A DNA stretch of 64,000 bases, taken from assembly GCF_000209165.1 (NCBI RefSeq), contig NC_009068.1:2418001-2482000 (forward strand), in the 5' to 3' direction. Below are positions 1-7,867 of the stretch, piece after piece. The position numbers were made by a program, and so were the translations under genes. This stretch comes from Scheffersomyces stipitis CBS 6054. Taxonomy: Eukaryota; Ascomycota; Pichiomycetes; Serinales; Debaryomycetaceae. The notes under the pieces were generated by a model, which was not told where the DNA came from, did not search any database, and worked only from the letters and a program-made list of their open reading frames with translations. Every line of letters starts with the position of its first letter. Within the stretch, counting starts at the first letter, position 1.

Positions 1-477
1 CCACAGGCTGCAACTAGAATCGTTGACAGATTTTAACAATAACACCAACGAGTGATTGTCAGTCAAAGACCCACTTATTAAGTATATTTATTAGCCCTAT
101 TTACCCAATTAGCCTACCGACTATTTCTTCTGAGATTTTAGGTACTTTCATTTCTTTTAAATAAAAGTCAGATGGTAATATTTTAAATTTCTACAGGCTT
201 TCATTATCTTCTTCATATTATGAGAAGATGCAATAGTACGTCAAGCACTTGTAAGAAGCAAGTTCGTCATTCAAATAAGAGACGTTACATCCAAATAATA
301 TTGTTTGCAAATACTCGAAATTAGCAAATATAGCAAAATTATTCAGCTCATAAAGTGACAATATTATTCCACCTTAAGTCTGACTTAAAGTATATAAATT
401 AGACAATATAACTTCGGTTGTAGTTGTTAACAAATATATCTTGAAGTCGTTCATGTTAACAGCATTTATCAAAATAG
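1..477. other. Intergenic, nothing recognised
   Basis: AT-rich sequence without a convincing reading frame, RNA gene or repeat. It lies just left of the decayed reverse transcriptase and may contain more of that element, too diverged to recognise by eye. Confidence 0.5.
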
Positions 478-1193
478 TTACAGGCCATCATTGACAAGGT
501 GGCAGGAGATCCCGAGTAGCTGAAAATTGCAAATCTAAATCTTAGACTTGACCAAAGCCTTTGAAAGAGTTTCACATTACTGTCTGCCGTACTTGGCCAA
601 ATCGGGTCCCAAGTTTAAGCCTATCCTATTGCTGGTAATGACACAATTTGCAGCCATTCTTACTAACAATACCAAATCTGCTACGTTTCCACTTACCCAA
701 GGCACGAAACAAGGAAACATCGTTCTGCCAATTCGCTTTAGCTTATGTCTTGAACCGCTCATTTACAGACTCCGTAGTCGGCTCTAGGGAATTCCTATCC
801 AACTTGACCATCTACCAATGCTTACAGCGAAGTACCCAGTCTTTACTGATGACTTCACTGTGTTTACCAACAGTAGAAGAGACTGCGAAATCTTGAAGAA
901 AGACATAACTCTCTTTGAACAAGCCTCCAACTCCTTAGTGAGCATCGAGGACAGCATACTGGGACCAGCCTCCGCATGAAGACATTTAGCGGATCCTTGG
1001 TTTCGAAGTACTAGCTCTTCGGACATCGGATCATAAATATCTTGGGATACGATTAATGGGTTCAATTAAAAAACGTATACAAAGTCCCTTTCTATTCAAC
1101 TAGTTATTCATAGCGTTATCGAAATCGATTCACTTCAGATGCTCAGGTCTCAATACCTACATTTTCTCCAAGATTAAGTTCGGTATCGACTAG
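478..1193 (+). pseudogene. Decayed L1/Zorro-type LINE reverse transcriptase
   Basis: The conceptual translation carries non-LTR reverse transcriptase landmarks in the right order. There is an IIDKV-type segment before the first catalytic block, then LDLTKAFERVSH (the D..KAFDRVSH block), TQGTKQGN..LPIRFSLCLEPL (the RGxRQGxPLSPxLF block), FTDDFTVF in place of FADD, KYLGIRL, and NTYIFSKIKFGID resembling the L1 ANTYILSKIWY segment. It is broken by a stop before the first block, a one-base frame change near 541, an in-frame TAG at 785-787, a stop near 977 and TAG at 1191-1193. No endonuclease domain, poly-A tail or target-site duplication is recognisable, so this is a 5'-truncated or internally eroded fossil. 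Family assignment rests on motif order; L1-clade Zorro elements are known from CTG-clade yeasts. Confidence 0.8.
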
Positions 1194-1528
1194 AGGAAGT
1201 TCTGTGTACCATGTAGTAGGTTAGACTTGAATTGAAAAACATCGTTTCTTATGAAGACAAGTTGAGGTAATGACAAATGTAAATTTTTTCAAATAGACGT
1301 TCTCAGCTGACGCTGTGCTCTCTACGATGTTTTATTTTGAAAGGAAACTAGAACTGTTACGTACTAAAGAAGGTTGCTATGTAGATTTTGATGCTGAAAA
1401 GTCTTCACACAAACTCTACACTCACAGAATAGCGAGCGAGTTGAAGTTCAGTGATATCAATGCTGAAAATTTTGATCCATGTTAACGCTATATTACATTT
1501 ATATACTTGGTACTTTTCTAAGAACGGG
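1194..1528. other. Intergenic between LINE fossil and ALG8 3' end
   Basis: No gene recognised. It may include the decayed 3' end of the LINE element and the ALG8 3' UTR. Confidence 0.4.
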
Positions 1529-3238
1529 CTAAGCCTCAATATCCCATATGGCTTCGTCCAAAAAGTATAGCCAGCTGAAGCCATTCCAACTACTGATAAT
1601 TCCAATTCCACAGTAGACACTGTAAATCATGAGCTTCAAGAATTCGAGTTTTTTTAAGATTTCAAATTTGTGTTCAAATATGTCCATCAATGTAGTTATT
1701 GTCATCATTGGGATCAAACCCAAGATGTAAAGATTGATTACTCTGTCAACTATAATTCCACTTTGACCTTCTAACTTCTTTGGTAATCTTACTACTTTTC
1801 TGAAGTTGAAATGGAAAATGATATACCATAACAAGGTGAACACAACTTTTACCAACCATTCATTGCACGTGAATATTAATGGAAACAATGATACGTACCC
1901 ACAAGTCACAAGCAAATTGAAAGGGCCAAGTAACCTCTTGTCTTGACTTACAAGAAAAGTCATTGGGAAAATTACAATTAAGATTGCTTTCTCATGAACG
2001 TGCCAGCCAAACAAGAAGGACGAGTATCCACATAAAGTTAATGCTCCTACAAATCTTCTGAAGTTTGGTTGGAGGAAAAGTGGAATCAATGCCATGATTT
2101 GGTAGAACAATGTGAGCAAAAATGTTAGTTTCGGAGTTATAGTAGGAAGAATCAAAAATTCTATATCTCCAACAATTCCTCTAGTAGACGAGTTGACCAA
2201 TTTGGAATCTTTGAGTAACTTGGGATCGAACTGGAATATCTTTTGGAGTGGGAACTGACTTAAAGGAATTCTGTTATACACCTGGATCAACAATCTGTCA
2301 AAGAAAGAGTATATAGCCCAAACATTAGGTGCCCAATAAGCATGTGTCAATCCTCTACTGAATGGAAACAACCTAGACAAGACATCTGGGATTTCGTTGT
2401 AGTACACGAAAGGTCCAAATGCTACTACAAATACAGCTATGACTACTGATCCAAGTGTCAAAAGGTTGCCCCATTTGACTAAGCCCAAGATGTTATTGAG
2501 AGCAGACTTCTTCGAATTGAACTCGAGATTCAAACAATAAGCACGAAGAAGGTAGATGAATACTGCAGGAGCCAAGTATAAGTAGATGTGCTTGAAGCAG
2601 AGAAGAAGAGCAAACCAGAACCCGCACATCAAGTACTTTTCTAGTTTGGCGCTAACTATAGCTAAAACTAGAAATCCGTACAAGAGTCCATTATATTGGA
2701 AATGGATATGGTCGATGATCAAAATCCCTGGCGACAAAGAAAGACTTGCTGCAGCTACAAAGGATCTCCGTGACGAATCGTGAGTTTTGGAAGAATCCAT
2801 ATACCATTGCAATGAGAGAAACAACACGATTTCACTCACAATGACTGTCAAACGCTGGAAATACACTGTGGGCATGCCGTAGTTGCCTACTTCTACAACA
2901 TCCAAGCAGCCATCATCTCTAACAAACTTGGGTATGAACTGCGATAAGATCCATTCAAAGTAGGCAAAGAATGGAGGATAGTCCAAAGTCCATTGAGAAG
3001 TCTTTTCAAGGTACCATTCGGATACAGGCAATTTGTTCGTTATAGCGAGCCAGTTTCTGTGAACGTCAAAGTCTGTAGAATGATAACCAATAACTAATAG
3101 CACTTTCAAAGTCAAGGAAATCACCCAGATATTGAAAAGTGAGTACTTTTTGACGCGGACAGCATAATTCGGTGCTTCTGTCGTGACTTTACTTGAAACT
3201 GCCACCTTCGTTTTCTCATTATTAGCTGGTGCAGACAT
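1529..3238 (-). CDS. ALG8: Dolichyl-P-Glc: Glc1Man9GlcNAc2-PP-dolichol alpha-1,3-glucosyltransferase
   Basis: A 569-residue polytopic ER membrane protein of the ALG6/ALG8 (GT57) family. It adds the second glucose to the lipid-linked oligosaccharide before transfer to proteins in the ER lumen. The N-terminal half has the diagnostic luminal loop STDFDVHRNWLAIT...EWY...SQWTLDYPPFFAYFEW (about residues 54-95). ALG8 has TSQWTLDYPPFFAYFEW here, whereas ALG6 has a GLDYPPLTAY-type sequence, which separates the two. HIHFQYNG near residue 178 is also typical of the family. Many hydrophobic segments follow, and the length is close to S. cerevisiae Alg8 (about 577). The start is the first ATG, followed by a short Lys-rich cytosolic tail. 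It diverges from tRNA-Lys/DBP5 across a roughly 350-bp gap. Confidence 0.93.
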   Translation of the reverse strand: MSAPANNEKTKVAVSSKVTTEAPNYAVRVKKYSLFNIWVISLTLKVLLVIGYHSTDFDVHRNWLAITNKLPVSEWYLEKTSQWTLDYPPFFAYFEWILSQFIPKFVRDDGCLDVVEVGNYGMPTVYFQRLTVIVSEIVLFLSLQWYMDSSKTHDSSRRSFVAAASLSLSPGILIIDHIHFQYNGLLYGFLVLAIVSAKLEKYLMCGFWFALLLCFKHIYLYLAPAVFIYLLRAYCLNLEFNSKKSALNNILGLVKWGNLLTLGSVVIAVFVVAFGPFVYYNEIPDVLSRLFPFSRGLTHAYWAPNVWAIYSFFDRLLIQVYNRIPLSQFPLQKIFQFDPKLLKDSKLVNSSTRGIVGDIEFLILPTITPKLTFLLTLFYQIMALIPLFLQPNFRRFVGALTLCGYSSFLFGWHVHEKAILIVIFPMTFLVSQDKRLLGPFNLLVTCGYVSLFPLIFTCNEWLVKVVFTLLWYIIFHFNFRKVVRLPKKLEGQSGIIVDRVINLYILGLIPMMTITTLMDIFEHKFEILKKLEFLKLMIYSVYCGIGIISSWNGFSWLYFLDEAIWDIEA

Positions 3239-3590
3239 CGTCTATAGCAATTGAGTTCAACTGCAAAAGCTACAGAAAGTATTCACAAGTCTGAAATATT
3301 TCATCACATATACCACAAGAAATAATGTCGCTGTTGAAACGACATGCGACATCGGACATTTAGAAAACACTCTATTGAGGGTATTCAAAAAATGTTTTGA
3401 GAGTCTAAAGAGGCTACAGTAGATATAGCGTGATATTTGTAGTACTATGAGTAACTCAAATAATTAAGTTTCATACTGAAAACAATTAAATACGACAAAT
3501 AGATCACTATAAACAAACTGCACGTGGTTTTGCTCACGTGCAAAATCAGAAACTGATTACTGAGAAAGTATTCCTCCCATCAAGAACATT
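3239..3590. promoter_or_regulatory. ALG8 upstream region with paired CACGTG boxes
   Basis: The gap between the ALG8 start and tRNA-Lys. It holds two CACGTG E-boxes at 3521-3526 and 3535-3540 lying in a larger inverted repeat (TGCACGTG...CACGTGCA, 3519-3542). CACGTG is the core site of Cbf1-type bHLH factors. Which gene it serves is inference. Confidence 0.5.
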
Positions 3591-3591
3591 G

Positions 3592-3692
3592 GCCTGGCTA
3601 GCTCAATGGCTAGAGCGTTTGACTTTTAAGTTCGGTCTATGACCTACTTAAGAGGTATCAAAAGGTTGCGGGTTCGACCCCCGCGTCGGGCT
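3592..3692 (+). tRNA. tRNA-Lys(UUU) with 28-nt intron
   Basis: The cloverleaf folds by hand. Acceptor 3592-3598 pairs with 3685-3691 (two G-U pairs), the D stem is GCTC/GAGC, and the anticodon stem TTTGA (3618-3622) pairs with TCAAA (3658-3662). The T arm is GCGGG-TTCGACC-CCCGC (3668-3684) and the discriminator is T3692. The anticodon TTT is at 3625-3627. The intron occupies 3629-3656, exactly after position 37, and its CTTAAGA segment can pair with the anticodon-loop region, as in the splicing-endonuclease substrate fold. A seven-T Pol III terminator follows. Confidence 0.93.
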
Positions 3693-3693
3693 A

Positions 3694-3700
3694 TTTTTTT
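3694..3700 (+). terminator. Pol III terminator of tRNA-Lys
   Basis: A run of seven T residues starting two bases after the tRNA discriminator. Confidence 0.85.
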
Positions 3701-3716
3701 GTTGAAAAATATATAA

Positions 3717-3724
3717 TCACGTGA
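3717..3724. promoter_or_regulatory. TCACGTGA box upstream of DBP5
   Basis: A perfect palindromic Cbf1-type site 87 bp before the DBP5 ATG. The same octamer occurs in front of UTP4, LOC1 and RPL12, and CACGTGA occurs between TOM6 and RNA1. Confidence 0.6.
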
Positions 3725-3810
3725 CTCAAATCAAAATGAGAAAGGTTAATTGTGAATTAATTAATTTTCTTGAACAATTTGAGTAGCTTTTTTTTAACAA
3801 TATTAACATC

Positions 3811-5385
3811 ATGTCCGCTGAAAAGAGAGTTGAAGCAGATGCTGCTGAGTTACTTTCTTCACTTTCCTTGGGAGAGAGTCCTGCAGAAAAAAAAGATGAA
3901 AAGACTGAAGAAGTGAAGAAAGAAGAAGCTAAGTCTGAAGAACTCAACAAGGTTGTAGAGAAGACGGAAGAAAAGGTCAAGGAGGCAAATGCAGAGGTCA
4001 AGGAGACTAAAGAAGAGGTCAAGAATACTGAAGAAGTGAAGAAAGAGGACGCTAAGCCCGAAGAGCTCAAGGAGGTTGTAGAAAAGACAGAAGAAAAGGG
4101 CAAGGAAGAAAATGAAGAACCAAAAACTAACTTGATCCAATCGACTTATGAAGTAAAAGTCAAATTGGCTGACATACAAGCAGATCCCAATTCTCCATTG
4201 TTTTCAGTAAAATCCTTTGAAGAGTTGGGTTTGACTCCAGAATTGTTAAAGGGGTTGTATGCCATGAAATTCAACAAGCCCTCCAAAATTCAAGAAAAAG
4301 CATTGCCGTTATTAATCTCCAATCCTCCCAGAAATATGATTGGTCAATCCCAATCAGGTACTGGTAAGACTGCCGCTTTTTCGTTGACTATGTTGTCCAG
4401 AGTGGATCCCAAGGTGCCTCTGACACAGTGTCTCTGCTTGGCTCCTACGAGAGAGTTGGCCAGACAAACTTTGGAAGTAATTTCTACTATGGGAAAATTC
4501 ACCAACATCACCACGCAGCTTATTGTACCAGATGCTTTACCGAGAGGTCTGTCCACCAATGCCCATATTATAGTAGGTACACCTGGTATTGTGATGGATT
4601 TGATTAGAAGGAAGCAAATCAACGTTAACGGAGTAAAGGTTTTTGTCTTAGACGAAGCTGATAACATGTTGGATGCTCAAGGATTAGGTGATCAGTGTGT
4701 TCGTGTCAAGAGAACATTGCCGAAGACGACCCAATTGGTTTTGTTCTCTGCTACTTTCCCTACTAAAGTTCGTCAGTACGCTGAAAAGTTTGTGCCCAAC
4801 GCCAATTCGTTAGAGTTAAAGCAAGAAGAGTTAAATGTAGACGGAATCAAGCAGTTGTACATGGACTGTGACTCGGAAAAGCACAAGTTCGAAGTTTTGT
4901 GTGAGTTGTATGGTTTGTTAACTATTGGTTCTTCTATCATTTTTGTAGAGAGAAAAGATACTGCCAACTTGTTGTATGCCAAGATGAAAGCTGAGGGTCA
5001 TGCTTGTTCCATTTTACATGGTGGTTTAGAGACTAGCGAAAGAGATAGGTTGATCGATGATTTCCGTGAAGGAAGATCCAAGGTTTTGATAACAACCAAC
5101 GTCTTAGCCAGAGGAATAGATATCGCTTCTGTTTCCATGGTGGTTAACTATGACTTGCCCACCGACAAGGACGGCAACGCTGATCCATCCACTTATTTGC
5201 ATAGAATTGGTAGAACTGGTAGATTTGGTAGAGTCGGTGTTTCCATTTCCTTCATATACGACAAGAGATCATACGAGATCTTGATGAAGATCAAAGACTA
5301 CTTCGGCAATGTGGAAATGACCAGAGTCCCTACCGATGATTGGGATGAAGTTGAAAAGATTGTCAAGAAGGTTATCAAGAGCTGA
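3811..5385 (+). CDS. DBP5: DEAD-box ATPase for nuclear mRNA export
   Basis: A 524-residue DEAD-box helicase. Dbp5 remodels mRNPs on the cytoplasmic side of the nuclear pore with Gle1 and also acts in translation termination. Visible motifs: the Q-motif region ([11 protein letters not shown], about 151-161), motif I SGTGKT (about 182-187), [12 protein letters not shown] at 281-284, SAT at 313-315 and HRIGRTGR at 464-471. The segment [18 protein letters not shown] and the C-terminus [19 protein letters not shown] are near-identical to Dbp5/DDX19 and identify the subfamily. The protein is about 40 residues longer than S. cerevisiae Dbp5 (482) because its acidic/Lys-rich N-terminus contains a 41-residue-period tandem duplication. 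A CACGTGA box lies 87 bp upstream. Residue 204 is encoded by CTG and is probably serine here. Confidence 0.96.
   Translation: MSAEKRVEADAAELLSSLSLGESPAEKKDEKTEEVKKEEAKSEELNKVVEKTEEKVKEANAEVKETKEEVKNTEEVKKEDAKPEELKEVVEKTEEKGKEENEEPKTNLIQSTYEVKVKLADIQADPNSPLFSVKSFEELGLTPELLKGLYAMKFNKPSKIQEKALPLLISNPPRNMIGQSQSGTGKTAAFSLTMLSRVDPKVPLTQCLCLAPTRELARQTLEVISTMGKFTNITTQLIVPDALPRGLSTNAHIIVGTPGIVMDLIRRKQINVNGVKVFVLDEADNMLDAQGLGDQCVRVKRTLPKTTQLVLFSATFPTKVRQYAEKFVPNANSLELKQEELNVDGIKQLYMDCDSEKHKFEVLCELYGLLTIGSSIIFVERKDTANLLYAKMKAEGHACSILHGGLETSERDRLIDDFREGRSKVLITTNVLARGIDIASVSMVVNYDLPTDKDGNADPSTYLHRIGRTGRFGRVGVSISFIYDKRSYEILMKIKDYFGNVEMTRVPTDDWDEVEKIVKKVIKS
3904..4108 (+). repeat. In-frame duplication in DBP5 N-terminus (123-bp period)
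   Basis: Segments of about 82 nt starting at 3904 and 4027 are roughly 85% identical by eye. Both encode TEEVKKE(E/D)[13 protein letters not shown], a Lys/Glu-rich, probably disordered or helical linker before the helicase core. Confidence 0.85.
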
Positions 5386-5559
5386 ACAATAAACCAAGAT
5401 CTAATAATATAGTCTTCTATTAGGCAATATAGAGTATTACTACAATGTAATTGAAGTAATTATGTATTTAGAATTGTTATAGTAATTAAAAATTTTAGAA
5501 ATTATATCACATACTGGAGCATGTATTCGTAGACTATTTACAACGAGAGAGTTCTATAT

Positions 5560-6645
5560 TTAAAATGTGTTGATAAACTGTTTTGTTCTGTCAGGCAATC
5601 TTCTGGATACAACGTCCCAGTCAATACATTCCCAAACATTATCCAAGTACTGTTGCTTGCCAAACACACCATAGTCCAACAAGTAGTTTCTTGGAGATGC
5701 ATCAAGTGCCAAAATGGGCAACAATTTCTTGTCAGTGTACAAGTTGTTAAACTCGGCATCTTCTAGAGTACCCAAAGATAATTCGTCAACTTGTATTTGC
5801 AACTCTTCAATCTCAGAAGCAATCGAATCAGAGCCTTCAATAGAATCTCTCTCAAGCTGCTTACTTTTCAAGGCAGCGATCTTGGCTTCTTTTTGCTGTT
5901 TCAAGCGCTGTATCTGGCCAGATCTGATCGAGTCATCAACTACACCAGCATTATATGTATTAACTACTGAAAGTTTGTTGAAAATGGGCCTCTTGGTTTG
6001 GCCTGGCTCAGTGACACTGGGACTATTCTTTAATACGCTTTGACTCAAGTTTGATTCAGCAACTAACCACACAACACCATCACCCTTAATAGCGTTGGCA
6101 GAGTTGAGAAACAACGCTCTGAACTCAACTACTGAACCAAACGAATCAATGATCCACTCCCTGAGCTTATCATCTTTAGGTTCATTACCAAACTCAGCAG
6201 TAGGAGTCTTCAACAAATCTTCAGGCTTACCATGTTGAACGACTTGAGAAACAGATCCCTCTTTCAAGCTCTCCAAGAAGAATTGTAAGTTGTATAAATA
6301 AGAAGCATAACAATAGATTCCATAGAGCTCTGGTTTGTGAATGGATTGAGAAATGATATCCTGTAAGTTGTTGGACTCAGACGAAGAAACGCCCTCGGAA
6401 TCAGTGGAGGAGTATGACTGCTCAAGTGACTGGTTTAGGCCCTCTGTGAGGTCTTGTCCCCTTTTGAACCACAACTCACTCACAGTCGACGAAGAAAACA
6501 ATCCTGTGAATCCATCTGGCTTGTTCTTAGCATTTTCCAAAGTGAGAATAGATGGTAATTTGAACGAAACGTTTCTGGACGAAGCTAAAAAAAGTCCGCT
6601 TCTAACCAGACGATTAACCAATCCTCTTGGGGCCACTCCATACAT
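5560..6645 (-). CDS. Mitochondrial small-subunit ribosomal protein with Fe/Mn-SOD fold (mS42/mS43 type)
   Basis: A 361-residue protein related to the paired yeast mitoribosomal proteins Rsm26 (mS42) and Mrp1 (mS43), which have the iron/manganese superoxide dismutase fold but serve structurally in the 37S subunit. The N-terminus is basic and lacks acidic residues for about 30 positions, as expected of a mitochondrial presequence. The C-terminal part (LLPILALDASPRNYLLDYGVFGKQQYLDNVWECIDWDVVSRRL) aligns with the SOD C-terminal domain, but where real SODs have the metal-ligand motif DxWxxH this protein reads DASPRN. The ligand histidine is gone, so it is not an enzyme. A charged helix around 245-285 separates the two parts. 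I cannot decide between the MRP1 and RSM26 orthologues by eye. It is convergent with DBP5 (about 175 bp). Confidence 0.8.
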   Translation of the reverse strand: MYGVAPRGLVNRLVRSGLFLASSRNVSFKLPSILTLENAKNKPDGFTGLFSSSTVSELWFKRGQDLTEGLNQSLEQSYSSTDSEGVSSSESNNLQDIISQSIHKPELYGIYCYASYLYNLQFFLESLKEGSVSQVVQHGKPEDLLKTPTAEFGNEPKDDKLREWIIDSFGSVVEFRALFLNSANAIKGDGVVWLVAESNLSQSVLKNSPSVTEPGQTKRPIFNKLSVVNTYNAGVVDDSIRSGQIQRLKQQKEAKIAALKSKQLERDSIEGSDSIASEIEELQIQVDELSLGTLEDAEFNNLYTDKKLLPILALDASPRNYLLDYGVFGKQQYLDNVWECIDWDVVSRRLPDRTKQFINTF

Positions 6646-6786
6646 TTTGACACGAGAAGCTAGCAGGAAATGGTGTATTTCTGGAATATTTGTAGTTGTA
6701 GCACTTGAACAAATCTGAAAAATTTTGTAGATAGACTAAAAATTGAATATGATGGAAAATAAGATACAGGATCTCTAATAATGGTT

Positions 6787-6807
6787 TCCGAGGTGACCAA
6801 CCTCGGA
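6787..6807. repeat. 8-bp perfect inverted repeat, 5-nt loop
   Basis: TCCGAGGT (6787-6794) and ACCTCGGA (6800-6807) flank the loop GACCA. The arms are two everted CCTCGG hexamers, the core recognised by fungal FarA/Ctf1-type zinc-cluster regulators of fatty-acid catabolism. It lies about 142 bp upstream of the mitoribosomal gene ATG. Confidence 0.75.
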
Positions 6808-7028
6808 TTGGATCCGATAAATATCCGAAACAGAAATTCTACATTTCTTTTGTTGAATAACGCAACAAACTACAGAGATGAGATGAGGATGAAGAATATA
6901 TAAAGCCCAGAGGATTCCCTCTAGTTTAAACAGATTTTAAATAGTTCTTCAGTGATTAATATAACTCCATATCCATTAATCCATTTCTAAGTCCAAAAGG
7001 AAAACCGGCCTACCCATATACAGGTTTC

Positions 7029-7070
7029 CCGTCAGAATAGTTTGATCAGGTGACACTATTCACTTGACGG
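7029..7070. repeat. 13-bp imperfect inverted repeat (hairpin candidate)
   Basis: CCGTCA + GAATAGT (7029-7041) pairs with ACTATTC (7055-7061) and TGACGG (7065-7070), with a 3-nt bulge at 7062-7064 and a 13-nt loop. All 13 pairs are Watson-Crick. No T-run follows immediately. It could be a structured RNA segment, a remnant of a mobile element end or a protein-binding site. Confidence 0.7.
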
Positions 7071-7867
7071 AGTTTATACAGGATTACTCAGTAAGCCCAT
7101 ACCGAAGAAAGAGAGACTGGCATTAACCGGAGAAACAAAAATGTGGGGAATTTCGATAGATTCCAACGGTAAAATAGCTATCGAGAAAATCACAGGATTT
7201 TTTTTATTCATATTAACTTCTCTTTTATACTTGAAAGTAAGAATGAATTTCTATCCAAGGGAAACCGCTGGCTATATATAAATTCTAGGACTGTATACAC
7301 TCCCGCTTTCCATCAATGTATACATTTTCAGAATTAGAGTCTCTTACAATAAATGTTCTTTTCTCTTCACGGTGTATTTTATAAAATTCTTACATAAACA
7401 AGTCAAACATCCAAAGAATAGTACAAAGCAAGCAAACTAATAAATAACAAGCTAAAAGAGATGGAGGAGGAGCAACAATCTGGATCTGTCCAGATCGAAA
7501 GCCATTGACAATCATAGTACAGAGTAATATTTAAGACATTACCTAAAGAAGAAAAAAATCATTAAGAACTCATTGTGATCGGACTTTTATTTATAATGTA
7601 TTTCAAAAGTATCCGTTACATTTCAACAGCACAAGATGTAGATATACTGCCTTATCACGTAGTGTAGTTGTTTATAGTCCTATCACATAGTTGATGTTGT
7701 AGTTGCAGTTGTAGCGGAATGGTAGAAAGATATGTTCTGTATAATTTATCATGAAACGATATTGAAGAATGAGTCTATCAAGAATTTTCAAGCAAGCATA
7801 ATTCAAGAGGTTCTTTCAATATACGATTCTGTTTTCATATAGTATCTACCACGACTTTCAGAAACGA

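Larger units (their letters stand above)
6646..7867. other. Intergenic with two inverted repeats
   Basis: 1.2 kb between the mitoribosomal gene start and the PAL1 3' end. No protein gene is visible. It contains an 8-bp perfect hairpin (6787-6807) and a 13-bp stem with a 3-nt bulge (7029-7070). GATGAG-type repeats near 6877-6888 (AGATGAGATGAG) resemble PAC elements and could belong to the mitoribosomal gene promoter. The rest is AT-rich. Confidence 0.5.

Noticed and set aside
6870..6890. Resemblance to the U6 snRNA ACAGAGA box (CTACAGAGATGAGATGAGG)
   Set aside because: The rest of U6 (5' stem, AGC triad, terminal T run) is not present around it; more likely PAC-like promoter repeats.
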